This document shows positions 9,401 through 18,198 of a stretch of DNA of 64,000 nt, piece after piece. The stretch covers positions 1 through 64,000 of the forward strand of contig NZ_JGZI01000010.1 in assembly GCF_000741705.1 (NCBI RefSeq), read 5' to 3'. The translations under genes were made by a program, and so were the position numbers. The notes under the pieces are model-generated. The model was not told the origin of the DNA and made no database searches. It saw only the letters and a list, made by a program, of their open reading frames with translations. This DNA comes from Bifidobacterium psychraerophilum. GTDB taxonomy: Bacteria > Actinomycetota > Actinomycetes > Actinomycetales > Bifidobacteriaceae. The stretch's first letter is position 1; each line of letters starts with the position of its first letter.

Positions 9401-10751
9401 TTTCGTCGGAGGGACCTGTGACGGCACGGATACCGCCGCATATGCCGGTACGGTCCTGTCGAACAGTGCTGCTCAAGGGCCCGATCTGGGAGTATTCGCC
9501 GAGGGGGAGTACTGGATTCGGCTCCAACCCGTGGTGCAGAGCGTCGGATGGTTGCGGGCCTTCGGTCTCAATGCTGCGGCCGGCACCATTCCTATGAGCA
9601 CCCAGCTCATCGAGGTCGGTGATATCCCCTTCCTCGGATTGAAGGATCCTGCCGCCAGTGGCCCGACTCAAGCAGGCAATGCAGTTGGAACAAGAATGTT
9701 CTTATATGCCTCGAATCTGACGAGGACCGGTCGCTTCCTGCATCAGGATGATCCCGCCTGGGCCAGCGTGGCTGATGTAGGGAATGATTTCGTAGATAGC
9801 ATGTTCGAAGGGACCGCCTTGGTGGATATCGCTGCGGGCTCCTTCCGTCTCGAAAACCTGCATAGGGTGGGCTACTCATTCATGAGCTCGACATTTCGTC
9901 AGAGTGCACTGACGGTGCTGCCTGCGGGGTCATTCGATATCAGCGGGATGACGTCTGCGGGTAATGGCTTCATGCTTTATGCGCTTGCGACGGCGAATGG
10001 CATGAACGCGTTGCCGGATGGTTCCTTTGATACGTCGAATCTGGTGGCTGTCGGTGAGTCTTTCCTCCATGGAACTTTCCGCAATAGCAATTTCGCGGTG
10101 CTGCCTGCGGGTTCATTCGCCTTCGGACCAGGCCTCACATCCGTCCCCTGGCAGTTCCTTTATTTCACTTTCTATGCCTCGAAGTTGGAGAGTCTGCCAG
10201 CGGGCTCATTTGATATGAGTGCGATCACCGGTGTGGGCGTCGGATTCTTCATGTCCTGGACTTTTGCGGATCTGCAAGGGCCCGGTCTGCGGTATGACGA
10301 TATCCTGCGGGTATCTTCCTCCTGGAATCTCTCGCAAGCTGAGTTGGATAAGCAATATGTACTGTGGCATACCTTCCAAGGCAATGGTCGTGATGCGGGC
10401 AGATTACTGATGGATACAGTGGGGCAGTTGAGGCTGCAACCCGGCGGTGTGGACACGGAGATGCGGGATACCTTCACGGGCACCCAGTTCTGTAGTGATT
10501 CACCGTATTACGCGCAGTACGGCCTGTCGGAGTGTGAGCCGCCCAACGCCCTGCCATACACCGGTTCGTGGGCGGTCTGGTGGTGGGTCCTGACTGCGGC
10601 CGCACTGGTGCTGGGTGCGCCCACGCTCTTGGTCCGTGGCCGTATGCTCGGTGCTTTCGCGGTGGGGCACGCTTTGAATGCTTCGCGCGCCACTGGTCGT
10701 CACGGACGCCAGAATCCCGACGAGATGCCCGATGCAGGCGAGATGACATAG
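6405..10751 (+). CDS. Large LPXTG-anchored surface protein with duplicated modules
   Basis: The gene encodes 1448 residues. A signal peptide follows a basic N-terminus: hydrophobic core at about 47-65, likely cleavage after AKA near 73. Residues ~150-320 resemble the DUF6273-type domain of Gram-positive surface proteins (WLRSPRWD and GLRPAFRLSLS). An InlB-type B repeat follows at about 485-550 (YELNGGTN ... FVGWYSDAG ... FYARW). Two related modules of ~385-420 residues come next, starting near 555 and 940. Each opens with a beta domain holding SDDGATW, passes through EVGDIPF, and ends in repeats around LPAGSFD, closing with DTFTGT/NTFAGT and a cysteine. The C-terminus has the sortase signal LPYTG (1383-1387), a membrane helix and a basic tail. 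It is therefore probably cell-wall linked and adhesive. GGGGAGGGGGG before the ATG is the binding site. The neighbours are unrelated. Confidence 0.85.
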   Translation: MVSRSENRSRRRNRRSPHARHTPHTVGDAHGHGSARTFVLRTAWRQLIAVVALMLALCAAGWVLASTQEHAKAATGDSVTLQYGPDGYFSTLVEGALPVVEKDDETPSVRGDGWANTRRIMFGKQGNTGTYGGATVSGGYKTLAVGAVPSESGRSYNNATVPTNNSSASSTTSVVSNEALLWADNVVTARFAFDTSNPHRHSFDSATASYKSNLALVSDAVGSSNYSTFELSLLRAAQVEGVCAAAQSVACIATMEPASPPFAPSRNSYKVFPLSVGDTNKYLNHTYGGGYNSNLACPSTSCANSASGTWLRSPRWDYQSCVYSSAGTGTVGFGESDYSTVHGLRPAFRLSLSNLLLSALSSDQSQNASGDLRLTVVDPGGQLYTWSSSVSGAAGSRVLNLSGTSSLGADMGWKIVDPDTDMVLGSGRTSAGGNMALPEASMPDAAKDYDLYVWGQQDGDAVAGLTNRATVPVKTTIKGFGYSIEYELNGGTNHPSNPPSYDDDDLPLTLLPPTFAGHVFVGWYSDAGFTTAVTGIPTGSVGAKKFYARWLQAPNISNGSFEYRINVTDPAANVIVPATGRSTVSNATFGAAYSWFIEVSDDDGATWTQVQCSAVTQTPGGGGCGAGALADAFTGTSADDAARGPVLGTMTTGSHWVRLIPVTATEGWLRAFATGRSGTAVHQSATMITEVGDIPFAGLDGTPGVASTTGDVVGYRMFYGTTHLVKVGKVLASDDAAWGAVNTVGADFFREAFQGAAKLTDIGAASFSIDGITTVGDYFLAAVFRGAASLEDLPAGSFAPSSAFIVTTATNYMAQSFYDASLLASLPANSFDMQHVTGNVGNDFMAGTFAGGSAGTAPKLLRADVARVAASWKLNQTNLNKSNVFADTFRNVETAQGSLEESEAAQIALNPNSARNTFAGTRLCTSSVNFVNWGFPNVCSFTSFDFKIAVSAQDESSNKHVIVPTASVSIGTPYKWRISVSSDDGATWSVQDCTAKAIAFVGGTCDGTDTAAYAGTVLSNSAAQGPDLGVFAEGEYWIRLQPVVQSVGWLRAFGLNAAAGTIPMSTQLIEVGDIPFLGLKDPAASGPTQAGNAVGTRMFLYASNLTRTGRFLHQDDPAWASVADVGNDFVDSMFEGTALVDIAAGSFRLENLHRVGYSFMSSTFRQSALTVLPAGSFDISGMTSAGNGFMLYALATANGMNALPDGSFDTSNLVAVGESFLHGTFRNSNFAVLPAGSFAFGPGLTSVPWQFLYFTFYASKLESLPAGSFDMSAITGVGVGFFMSWTFADLQGPGLRYDDILRVSSSWNLSQAELDKQYVLWHTFQGNGRDAGRLLMDTVGQLRLQPGGVDTEMRDTFTGTQFCSDSPYYAQYGLSECEPPNALPYTGSWAVWWWVLTAAALVLGAPTLLVRGRMLGAFAVGHALNASRATGRHGRQNPDEMPDAGEMT

Positions 10752-10828
10752 TGCAGTCGTGATGCCATAGCGCAGAGGTGGGGCCTGAAACAGCAGCCGC
10801 CTCACGAAACAGCGCTGCCTCACGAAAA

Positions 10829-10880
10829 CAGCTGAGGGTCTCAACCGACGTATATACCGGTCGGTTGAGACCCTCAGCTG
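10829..10880. terminator. Long perfect hairpin between convergent genes
   Basis: Two perfectly complementary 21-base arms (10829-10849 and 10860-10880) enclose a 10-base loop. Read on the minus strand, the second arm is followed by TTTTCG, so it can end transcription from thrC. It lies between the convergent surface-protein gene and thrC and may stop both. The perfect 21-base stem is unusually long for a simple terminator. Just before it, GCCTCACGAAACAGC and GCCTCACGAAAACAGC form a near-direct repeat (10799-10832). Confidence 0.7.
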
Positions 10881-10936
10881 TATTACGTGTGATGTCTGCA
10901 CTGCGATGACTCGGAAGTGGCGGCCTTGGATACAAA

Positions 10937-10970
10937 GCACCCACGGCGCCTATCGGGATGCCGTGGGTGC
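10937..10970 (-). terminator. Terminator of thrC
   Basis: Arms GCACCCACGGC (10937-10947) and GCCGTGGGTGC (10960-10970) form an 11-base hairpin followed, on the minus strand, by TTTGT. It sits 20 bases past the thrC stop codon. Confidence 0.75.
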
Positions 10971-10990
10971 GGGGAATTACTTGTTGGGAA

Positions 10991-12484
10991 CTACTTGTTG
11001 AGTTGTTCGGCCACGGACTCCACATACCGGGGCATGCCGTCGATGTCGGTCACGTCATGGAAACGGATCTCGGCGGATTCCAAATCACGCAGGGCCTTGG
11101 GTGCCGTGGTTCCGGTGGCCGCCGAAAGCACATCCATGCATGAGAAATCGCTCTCCGGGGTATCCAGGCCGAGGGCTTCGTTCACCACGCGTGGGAACTT
11201 GTATGGGCTTGCGGTCGAGAGCAGCACGCGCGGCGTGAGCGGATCGGCCTCCGTATGCGTCATCACGTGGTATCCGCATGCGGTATGTGGGTCGATCACA
11301 TAGTGATTCGCATCCCAGCATTCACGGATGGCGGTTTTCACCTGATCCTCGTCAGCCCAGCCGCCGTCGAAGATGCCGCCGATCGCGGTTTTGAGCGTCG
11401 CGGGAATCTCATACCGTCCTGTGACCGACAGCTCCTTCATCAGCATGGCGATCAGATCGGTGTCTCCTTCGGACAAGTAATACAGCATCCGTTCCAGATT
11501 CGAGGAGATCAGGATATCCATGCTGGGGGAGATGGTCGTGAAGAAATCACGGTTGCGGTCGTAGACCCCGGTCGAGAGGAAATCAAACAGCACATTGTTC
11601 CGGTCGCTGGCGACGGTCAGTTTGGAAATCGGCAGTCCCATGCGGCGTGCGTAGTAGCCTGCGAGGATATCGCCGAAATTGCCGGTCGGAACGCAGAACT
11701 CGACCTCATCGCCCACGTTGATGATCTGCTGGGAGAGGAGTTGGGCGTATGCGACGAAGTAGTAGACGACCTGGGGTACGAGTCTGCCGACGTTGATGGA
11801 GTTGGCCGAGGACAGCACCGTGTTGCAATCGGCGGCCAGGCGCTCGGACAGGGCCTCGTCCGCGAAGATGCCTTTGACCGCGCTCTGGGCATCATCGAAG
11901 TTGCCCCGCACCGCGCACACCGCCACGTTTCCACCGCTCTGCGTGCTCATCTGCAGCTCCTGGACCTGGCTGACCTGGCCTTCGGGGTAGAACACCGTGA
12001 TGCCCGTTCCCGGGGCATCCGCGAAGCCCGCAAGTGCGGCCTTGCCGGTATCTCCCGAGGTGGCCGTCAGAATCATCACACGCTCGTCGCCGGTGCTGTT
12101 CGCCTCGACGGTTTTGGTCATGAAGCGTGGCAGTATCTGCAAAGCCACGTCCTTGAAGGCGCTGGTGGGACCGTTGAACAATTCGAGCACATAGTCATCG
12201 CCGAGTGGCTTCAAGGGCGTGATCGCAGGATCGGCCCACTGGCTTCCGTAGGCTTGGGCAACGCAGTCACGCAGTTCCTCGTCGGAGAAATCCGGCAGGA
12301 GCTTGCCCAGCACATCCACCGCGATGTCCTGATAGGACTTGTCCGCAAGATTCCCGAGGTCGACCTGTTGCTCACCAAGTGAATCCGTGACGAAAAGACC
12401 GCCGTCGGCAGCGATGCCTTTGCGGATGGCCTGCTTCGCGGTCAGCGAATCTGTGGTGCTGCGTGTGCTATGGAATGTATTCAC
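10991..12484 (-). CDS. thrC: Threonine synthase
   Basis: ThrC converts O-phosphohomoserine to threonine with PLP, the last step of threonine synthesis. The protein has 497 residues from a GTG at 12484, close to the usual length for the larger threonine synthases. That start has GAGGA at a good distance; a longer frame to 12556 adds 24 residues without a site. The PLP lysine lies in NGPTSAFKDVAL (Lys 111), and the phosphate-binding loop reads TATSGDTGKAAL. The N-terminal threonine-synthase domain (AIRKGIAADGGLFV) is present. It is transcribed alone and divergently from glyA. A 17-base palindrome lies ~50 bases upstream of the start. Two hairpins follow the stop. Confidence 0.95.
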   Translation of the reverse strand: MNTFHSTRSTTDSLTAKQAIRKGIAADGGLFVTDSLGEQQVDLGNLADKSYQDIAVDVLGKLLPDFSDEELRDCVAQAYGSQWADPAITPLKPLGDDYVLELFNGPTSAFKDVALQILPRFMTKTVEANSTGDERVMILTATSGDTGKAALAGFADAPGTGITVFYPEGQVSQVQELQMSTQSGGNVAVCAVRGNFDDAQSAVKGIFADEALSERLAADCNTVLSSANSINVGRLVPQVVYYFVAYAQLLSQQIINVGDEVEFCVPTGNFGDILAGYYARRMGLPISKLTVASDRNNVLFDFLSTGVYDRNRDFFTTISPSMDILISSNLERMLYYLSEGDTDLIAMLMKELSVTGRYEIPATLKTAIGGIFDGGWADEDQVKTAIRECWDANHYVIDPHTACGYHVMTHTEADPLTPRVLLSTASPYKFPRVVNEALGLDTPESDFSCMDVLSAATGTTAPKALRDLESAEIRFHDVTDIDGMPRYVESVAEQLNK

Positions 12485-12532
12485 GGTCAAATCCTCGGCA
12501 TCCTTAGGGTTCGGAGTCTGATTTCCGGCTAC

Positions 12533-12549
12533 TGGCGCGACTCGCGCCA
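12533..12549. promoter_or_regulatory. 17-base palindrome upstream of thrC, possible operator
   Basis: TGGCGCGA - C - TCGCGCCA is a perfect inverted repeat about 50 bases before the thrC start, in the 274-base divergent region with glyA. It could be a repressor site or a leader hairpin. No regulator can be named from the sequence. The rest of the thrC-glyA gap shows no known riboswitch that I recognise. Confidence 0.4.
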
Positions 12550-12758
12550 ACAACACACGATTCTATCCGCAGCACTAGGCAAGCACCCTCCTCCGCTCAT
12601 GGGGCGCGCGCCTGCACAGGAAAGAGCGGAGGAGCATGAACATGCGGCATGCCTGTCCGCGTGGGATGGTCGTACCGGATCAAAGTAGCTTTCAGGCGAT
12701 ACACTGACATCACGTATGCATTCGCATGCGACCAACCGTTTTGAGGGAGACCATAGTA

Positions 12759-14081
12759 ATGACCAACGAGTCCCTTGTGCAGACTGCGGACACCGATAGC
12801 GCCGTGAACATCTTCAACGCCCCGATTTCACAGGCCGATCCAGAAATTGCATCGATTCTTGACGCCGAGCTCTCCCGACAGCAGGATGGTTTGGAGATGA
12901 TCGCTTCCGAGAACTTCGTGCCGAAGGCCGTCTTGCAGGCGCAGGGTTCGGTGTTGACCAACAAATACGCCGAGGGTTATCCCGGTAAGCGTTATTACGG
13001 TGGCTGCGAGCAGGTGGACAAGATCGAATCCATCGCACAACAGCGTGCGAAGGATCTCTTCGGGGCGGAATACGCCAACGTGCAACCGCATTCGGGCGCT
13101 CAGGCCAATGCGGCCGTCTACCAGGCCCTCGTCAAACCAGGGGATACGATTCTGGGACTCGCCCTCGATCACGGCGGGCATCTCACACACGGTATGAAAA
13201 TCAACTTCTCGGGCCGTTTCTACCATGCCGAAGCCTACGGCGTGAATCCGGAGACCTTCCGCATCGATCCCGAGATCATCCGCCAGCGCGCCCTGGAAAC
13301 GCACCCCGCGATGATCATCGGTGGTTGGAGCGCCTACCCGCGCATCGAGGACTTCAAGGCGATGAAGGAGATAGCGGACGAGGTCGGCGCGAAATTCTGG
13401 GTCGATATGGCCCACTTCGCGGGACTGGTCGCGGCCGGACTTCACCCCAGCCCGGTGCCGTTCGCCGATGTGGTGTCCTCAACGGCGCACAAGACCCTCG
13501 GTGGACCCCGTTCCGGCTTCATCCTCGCGAAAGAGGAGTATGCGAAGAAGCTGAACTCCGCGGTGTTCCCAGGGCAGCAGGGCGGCCCGTTGATGCATGT
13601 GATCGCAGGTAAGGCGGTTGCCTTCGGGGTCGCCGGAACGCCGGCCTTCAAGAACCGTATGGAGCGCACCCTTGAGGGTGCGAAAATCATCGCCGACCGT
13701 TTGAACGCCCAGGATGTGGCGGACAACGGCATCAGCGTGCTCACCGGAGGCACCGACGTGCATCTGGTGATGGTGGACCTGCGCAACAGCGAGCTCGACG
13801 GGCAGCAGGGCGAGGATCTGCTGGCCAGCATCGGCATCACGATCAACCGCAACACCGTGCCCTTCGACCCACGACCGGCTTCGGTTGCCTCGGGACTGCG
13901 CATCGGCACCGCCGCTCTGGCCACCAGAGGCTTCGGCAACAAGGAGTTCGAGGAAGTCGCCGATATCATCGGCACGGCTCTGGCCGCGGGCAGGAATGCC
14001 GATACCGACACGCTCACCAGCCGCGTTGACAAGCTCGTAGCGGATTTCCCGCTGTATCCTGAACTCAATCAGACCAAATAG
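12759..14081 (+). CDS. glyA: Serine hydroxymethyltransferase
   Basis: GlyA interconverts serine and glycine with tetrahydrofolate and feeds one-carbon metabolism. The 440-residue protein matches the family length. The PLP lysine is in [14 protein letters not shown] (Lys 245), and the N-terminal family motif reads [30 protein letters not shown] and [13 protein letters not shown] are also conserved. The ATG at 12759 is chosen because GAGGGAGA lies just upstream; an earlier in-frame ATG at 12726 has no site. The gene is divergent from thrC. ProA starts about 175 bases after the stop in the same direction. Confidence 0.96.
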   Translation: MTNESLVQTADTDSAVNIFNAPISQADPEIASILDAELSRQQDGLEMIASENFVPKAVLQAQGSVLTNKYAEGYPGKRYYGGCEQVDKIESIAQQRAKDLFGAEYANVQPHSGAQANAAVYQALVKPGDTILGLALDHGGHLTHGMKINFSGRFYHAEAYGVNPETFRIDPEIIRQRALETHPAMIIGGWSAYPRIEDFKAMKEIADEVGAKFWVDMAHFAGLVAAGLHPSPVPFADVVSSTAHKTLGGPRSGFILAKEEYAKKLNSAVFPGQQGGPLMHVIAGKAVAFGVAGTPAFKNRMERTLEGAKIIADRLNAQDVADNGISVLTGGTDVHLVMVDLRNSELDGQQGEDLLASIGITINRNTVPFDPRPASVASGLRIGTAALATRGFGNKEFEEVADIIGTALAAGRNADTDTLTSRVDKLVADFPLYPELNQTK

Positions 14082-14255
14082 TCGGCTGCGGCATACAATC
14101 AGAGCAATCACATGCGATGACGCGGAGGCATCCCAAGGTGCCCCGCGTCGTAGCGGCTCCCATCGCCTGTATGTCAGGTGTCGGGAGGGGCTCTGGAGCC
14201 GCCGGGCTGCATTGCTGTATTGGTGACTGTGGCGATGAGAAGGAAGGATGTGGCG

Positions 14256-15602
14256 ATGACAAGTACCGCTTCGATCAGTACTGTTCCTATGAACAACGGG
14301 GATTCGCTGGATCCTCAGGTCTTCGCGAGCGTATGCGCGATGGCCTCCCTGGCATCCAAGGCGCAGCAGCCGCTTGCCAAGGCAAGCACCGAGGCCAAGA
14401 ACGAGCTGCTGATCGGCATCGCCGAGTCCTTGGTGGAGCATGCTCAGGAGATAGAGTCCGCCAATGAGCTGGACGTACAGGACGCATTCGCCTCAGGGAT
14501 GGATGAAGGCCTGATCGATCGCCTTCGTTTCAATATCGAGCGCATAGCATCCACGGCTCAGGGAGTGCGCGATGTCGCCGCACAACCCGATCCGATCGGC
14601 GAGGTTGTCAGAGGCAACAAGATGCCCAACGGCATGCGCCTGACGCAGGTCAGGGTTCCGCTCGGTGTTGTGGGCATGATCTACGAGGCACGCCCCAACG
14701 TCACGGTGGATGTTGCGTCACTGGCCCTCAAATCCGGGAATGCGGTGCTGCTTCGGGGCGGTCATGCCGCGAAACGCACCAATGCCGCGACCCTGAAGGT
14801 CATCGGGGCCGTCATCGCGGAGCATGGTTTCGACCCCGCACTGGTCGCCACCGTCGATGGTTTCGGCCGTCAGGGCGCGACGGCGATGATGCAGGCGCGC
14901 GGATACATCGATCTCCTCGTCCCACGCGGGGGAGCCGGCCTCATCAAGGCCGTCGTGCAGCAATCCAAAGTGCCGGTCATCGAAACGGGTTCCGGGAACG
15001 TCCATATATATGTTGATGCCTCCGGAAACCTGGACGAGGCCGTACCCATCATCCTCAACGCCAAAACCCAACGCATCAGCGTGTGCAACTCGGCGGAAAA
15101 GCTGCTGGTCCACCGTGATGTGGCAGAGCGCTTCCTGCCGGTGATCGCCAAGGCCCTCGCCCTCGCCGACGTGGTGCTGCGCGTGGACGAGAGCACCTAC
15201 GACATCGTGTCCGGTCTGAACAACGGTTCCGGCGTGGACGGTCTCGACATGCAGCATGCGGTCGAAGAGGATTGGGATACCGAGTATCTGGCGCTCAAGA
15301 TGGGTGTGAAGGTGGTCGACTCCATGCAGGAGGCCATCGATCACATCAACGCCCATTCGACCGGTCATACCGAGGCGATCATCGCGGAGGATTACTCGGC
15401 CATCGAGGAGTTCACCAGCGCCGTGGATTCGGCGGTCATCATGGTCAACGCCTCGACCAGATTCACGGACGGCGGCATGTTCGGTCTCGGCGCCGAGCTC
15501 GGCATCTCCACACAGAAGATGCATGCGCGTGGGCCGATGGGCCTGCAGGAGCTCACCACGACGAAATGGATCGCATACGGAACGGGACAGGTGCGTGCAT
15601 GA
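14256..15602 (+). CDS. proA: Gamma-glutamyl phosphate reductase
   Basis: ProA reduces gamma-glutamyl phosphate with NADPH to glutamate semialdehyde, the second step of proline synthesis. The protein has 448 residues, slightly longer than the ~415 typical of the family because of an N-terminal extension. It shows the aldehyde-dehydrogenase fold motifs [16 protein letters not shown] and the catalytic cysteine in [11 protein letters not shown] (Cys 277). The ending [20 protein letters not shown] is diagnostic. The ATG at 14256 follows GAAGGAAGG; an upstream frame to 14178 is less likely. Its stop overlaps the next start (ATGA), so the downstream small gene is translationally coupled. No proB is present in the window. 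Confidence 0.95.
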   Translation: MTSTASISTVPMNNGDSLDPQVFASVCAMASLASKAQQPLAKASTEAKNELLIGIAESLVEHAQEIESANELDVQDAFASGMDEGLIDRLRFNIERIASTAQGVRDVAAQPDPIGEVVRGNKMPNGMRLTQVRVPLGVVGMIYEARPNVTVDVASLALKSGNAVLLRGGHAAKRTNAATLKVIGAVIAEHGFDPALVATVDGFGRQGATAMMQARGYIDLLVPRGGAGLIKAVVQQSKVPVIETGSGNVHIYVDASGNLDEAVPIILNAKTQRISVCNSAEKLLVHRDVAERFLPVIAKALALADVVLRVDESTYDIVSGLNNGSGVDGLDMQHAVEEDWDTEYLALKMGVKVVDSMQEAIDHINAHSTGHTEAIIAEDYSAIEEFTSAVDSAVIMVNASTRFTDGGMFGLGAELGISTQKMHARGPMGLQELTTTKWIAYGTGQVRA

Positions 15603-16138
15603 ACGAGCAGATCGAACAGTTGTTCCGTCATGCCTCGGATCAGCCCACACTGTGGCTGCGCGTGGCTTCGGAGCGCCTGAGTCTGGTGCGGTACATCTTC
15701 CTGGTGCAGATCGAGGATGGCATACCCTCGGCCGCGCACCGCGCCTCACTGGAATATGCTGATGCGGTGCTGATCGGTTGGCCTGACGAGGATGCGGAGG
15801 AGGTCAGCACGCCCGATGAGGCCGGCCTCAAGCAGGTCTGCGAGCAGATCAAGGCGATGGAAAGCTACATCCCGCGTTTCAGGACCCAGGAGCGGGGGAG
15901 CGACATCGACGGTCTTTCGGACACGTTGATCCGCATCACCGAATGCGTGGCCGAGGTGCGCCGCACCTACCAGCCTGATTTCCCCCTGCCGACCTTCGCG
16001 GAGATCCGCCGCGTGGTGCAGGAGGAGTGGGATGAGGACATGGACAAGATCGAGCCGATGGATGTCAATCCCACCGCGGAGGATATAGAACGCCTCACCG
16101 AGAGTGATGACGGTGGGCAGGAACAGCACGAGGGTTAA
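15599..16138 (+). CDS. Conserved acidic protein of unknown function
   Basis: This encodes a 179-residue, acidic, mostly helical protein. Its ATG overlaps the proA stop (ATGA at 15599-15602), implying coupled translation. The gene ends 12 bases before nadD, so proA, this gene and nadD look like one operon. No signal peptide, membrane segment or catalytic motif is visible. The last 45 residues are rich in Asp and Glu. I believe a homologue sits in the same place in other bifidobacteria, but this was not checked. The function is unknown. Confidence 0.85.
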   Translation: MNEQIEQLFRHASDQPTLWLRVASERLSLVRYIFLVQIEDGIPSAAHRASLEYADAVLIGWPDEDAEEVSTPDEAGLKQVCEQIKAMESYIPRFRTQERGSDIDGLSDTLIRITECVAEVRRTYQPDFPLPTFAEIRRVVQEEWDEDMDKIEPMDVNPTAEDIERLTESDDGGQEQHEG

Positions 16139-16150
16139 GGGACGCATCAG

Positions 16151-16840
16151 TTGAACGGCAAGAAACCACACCGTCATATGTCCGAGCTTTCCGCGGAGAA
16201 CATATCGCGGGACAGCAGCAGATTATCGACCAGAGGGAACAGGCATCAGGTCCCCAGGGTCGGCATCATGGGCGGCACATTCGATCCGATACACAACGGC
16301 CATTTGGTCGCCGCCTCCGAGGTCGCCTGGGTGTATGACCTTGACGAGGTCATCTTCGTCCCCACCGGACGACCGATCTTCAAAATGGAACGTGCGGTCA
16401 CCAATGCGGAGGATCGCTACCTGATGACGGTGATCGCCACGGCCTCGAATCCGAAATTCACCGTCTCCCGTGTGGATATCGAGCGCCCGGGGGCCACCTA
16501 CACCATCGACACGCTGCGCGACATCCATGCGCAACGGCCCGATGCGGAGCTTTTCTTCATCACCGGCGCGGACGCGATCGCCGAGATCATGCGCTGGAAG
16601 GACACCGATCACATGTGGGATTTCGCCCACTTCGTGGCAGTCTCCCGGCCAGGGTACTCATCCAGCCTCAAAGGGCTGAATCTGCCGCCCGACACGGTGG
16701 ACATGCTCGAGATTCCGGCGCTGTCCATTTCATCCACGGATGTCCGTCGCCGATGCACCCTCAGCGAGCCCGTCTGGTACCTGGTTCCCGACGGCGTGGT
16801 GCAATACATTGCCAAACACGGTTTGTACGGCGAGTCCTAG
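16151..16840 (+). CDS. nadD: Nicotinate-nucleotide adenylyltransferase
   Basis: NadD joins nicotinate mononucleotide and ATP to deamido-NAD in NAD synthesis. The nucleotidyltransferase signature [15 protein letters not shown] lies near residues 38-52, with the HxGH-type NGHL. The C-terminal ISSTDVRRR motif, which binds ATP phosphates, is present. The frame starts at a TTG (16151) with AAGGGA upstream, giving 229 residues and a ~35-residue N-terminal extension. An internal ATG at 16178 is an alternative start with a poorer site. It closes the proA operon, and prs follows after about 100 bases. Confidence 0.93.
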   Translation: MNGKKPHRHMSELSAENISRDSSRLSTRGNRHQVPRVGIMGGTFDPIHNGHLVAASEVAWVYDLDEVIFVPTGRPIFKMERAVTNAEDRYLMTVIATASNPKFTVSRVDIERPGATYTIDTLRDIHAQRPDAELFFITGADAIAEIMRWKDTDHMWDFAHFVAVSRPGYSSSLKGLNLPPDTVDMLEIPALSISSTDVRRRCTLSEPVWYLVPDGVVQYIAKHGLYGES

Positions 16841-16940
16841 GCCGTGCTTGGAACACAGCACCGTGCCTCGCGCTCTGTCAGCGCGACGGGTTAGTATGTG
16901 TGATTGTCCGCTGCAAAAAACAACACCCGTGTTTGGAGAA

Positions 16941-17957
16941 ATGGTGAGCACAATCCTCGAGGGAAATCCAGATAAAAACCTCATTTTGGTGACCGGTAGG
17001 GCGCATCCAAAACTAGCATCAGATGTGGCAGAGCAACTCGGGATTGAGGTGTTGGAAACCACTGCGTATGACTTCGCCAATGGCGAGATGTACGTCAGAT
17101 TCACCGAATCAGTTCGCGGTGCCGATGTTTTCGTGCTGCAAACCCACGCCGCTCCCATCAACAAAGCGATTATGGAGCAGCTCATCATGATCGATGCGCT
17201 CAAGCGCGCATCGGCACGCTCCATCACCGCGGTCTGCCCGCTTGTCGGCTATTCACGACAGGACAAGAAGCATCGTGGACGTGAGCCCATCTCCTGCCGC
17301 TTGATGTTCGACCTGCTCAAAACGGCAGGCGCCGACCGCATCATGTCCGTGGACCTCCACGCAGCGCAGTCGCAGGGCTTCTTCGACGGTCCCGTGGACC
17401 ATCTGATCGCCATGCCGGTTCTGGTGGATTACGTGCGTGACCGCCTCGACCTGAGCAATATCAGCGTGGTCTCACCTGACGCCGGACGTATCCGCGTCGC
17501 CGAGCAGTGGGCCCAGCGTCTCGGAGGCGGCCCACTGGCCTTCATCCACAAGACCCGTGACATCACACGTCCGAACAAGGCCGTGGCCAACCGCGTCGTC
17601 GGTGACGTGAAGGGCAAGGATTGCGTGCTGGTCGATGATCTGATCGACACCGGCGGCACCATCGTCGAAGCATGCAAGGTCCTGCGCGAGGCGGGTGCGA
17701 AGTCGATAACCGTCGTCGCCACCCACGGCGTGCTTTCCGGCCCTGCCGTCGAGCGTCTGCAGGCCTGCGGCGCCCGCGAGGTCGTGCTGACCGACACGGT
17801 TCCGATCCCGGAGGAGAAACGCTGGGACGGGCTGACCGTGCTCTCCATCGCACCGCTGCTGGCAAGCGCCATCAAGGCGGTCTTCGACGACGGTTCAGTC
17901 GCCGAACTCTTCGAAACCTACCCTGAACATCACGGACAAGGCTTCCTCTTCGCCTGA
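16941..17957 (+). CDS. prs: Ribose-phosphate pyrophosphokinase (PRPP synthase)
   Basis: Prs makes phosphoribosyl pyrophosphate from ribose 5-phosphate and ATP, for nucleotide, NAD, histidine and tryptophan synthesis. The 338-residue protein has the flexible loop GYSRQDKKHRGREPIS, the DLHAAQSQGFFD motif and the PRPP-binding loop CVLVDDLIDTGGTIVEA. The ATG at 16941 follows GGAGAA with almost no spacing; the GTG at 16944 would fit the site slightly better. Ribose 5-phosphate from the rbs locus at 41.9-48.8 kb would feed this enzyme. A 12-base inverted repeat follows the gene. Confidence 0.96.
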   Translation: MVSTILEGNPDKNLILVTGRAHPKLASDVAEQLGIEVLETTAYDFANGEMYVRFTESVRGADVFVLQTHAAPINKAIMEQLIMIDALKRASARSITAVCPLVGYSRQDKKHRGREPISCRLMFDLLKTAGADRIMSVDLHAAQSQGFFDGPVDHLIAMPVLVDYVRDRLDLSNISVVSPDAGRIRVAEQWAQRLGGGPLAFIHKTRDITRPNKAVANRVVGDVKGKDCVLVDDLIDTGGTIVEACKVLREAGAKSITVVATHGVLSGPAVERLQACGAREVVLTDTVPIPEEKRWDGLTVLSIAPLLASAIKAVFDDGSVAELFETYPEHHGQGFLFA

Positions 17958-17983
17958 GCGTTGTTCGCGTCCGATATGTTGCG

Positions 17984-18031
17984 TTATGCCATGACACGGT
18001 TGGATGTCAACATCCGAAAGTCATGGCATAA
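17984..18031. terminator. Hairpin after prs, before tRNA-Gln
   Basis: Arms TTATGCCATGAC (17984-17995) and GTCATGGCATAA (18020-18031) pair perfectly, with an inner GGATG/CATCC stem. No T run follows, so termination is uncertain. The right arm contains CATAAT, a possible -10 box for the tRNA gene. A second small stem (GCGGGACTCGTCCCGC) ends just before the tRNA. Confidence 0.5.
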
Positions 18032-18059
18032 TGAACTGTTGCGGGACTCGTCCCGCTGA

Positions 18060-18130
18060 TCCCCCATGGTGTAATGGCAGCACAAGGGTCTTTGGAACCC
18101 TTTGTCTTGGTTCGAATCCAGGTGGGGGAG
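18060..18130 (+). tRNA. tRNA-Gln (anticodon TTG)
   Basis: The cloverleaf folds completely. Acceptor strands TCCCCCA (18060-18066) and TGGGGGA (18123-18129) pair. The D arm is GTG/CAC. The anticodon stem AGGGT/ACCCT encloses CTTTGGA with anticodon TTG. The T arm is CTTGG-TTCGAAT-CCAGG. The discriminator is G; CCA is not encoded. A terminator-like hairpin follows at 18153-18172. Confidence 0.95.
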
Positions 18131-18152
18131 CTTGTAGCTCCGGTCCCGGTGA

Positions 18153-18172
18153 CCTCCGGGCATAGCCGGGGG
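18153..18172 (+). terminator. Terminator after tRNA-Gln
   Basis: CCTCCGG and CCGGGGG pair (one T-G pair) around a six-base loop, followed by TTGTTGG. It lies between the tRNA and the phosphatase gene at 18199. Confidence 0.5.
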
Positions 18173-18198
18173 TTGTTGGTGGCAATGAAAGGAGCGGT

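Noticed and set aside
11255-12382. 375-codon open frame on the plus strand
   Set aside because: It lies fully antisense to thrC, has no domain and reflects the codon bias of that GC-rich gene.
12485-12758. Riboswitch (for example tetrahydrofolate or glycine) upstream of glyA
   Set aside because: No conserved riboswitch core could be recognised by eye; only the thrC-side palindrome stands out.
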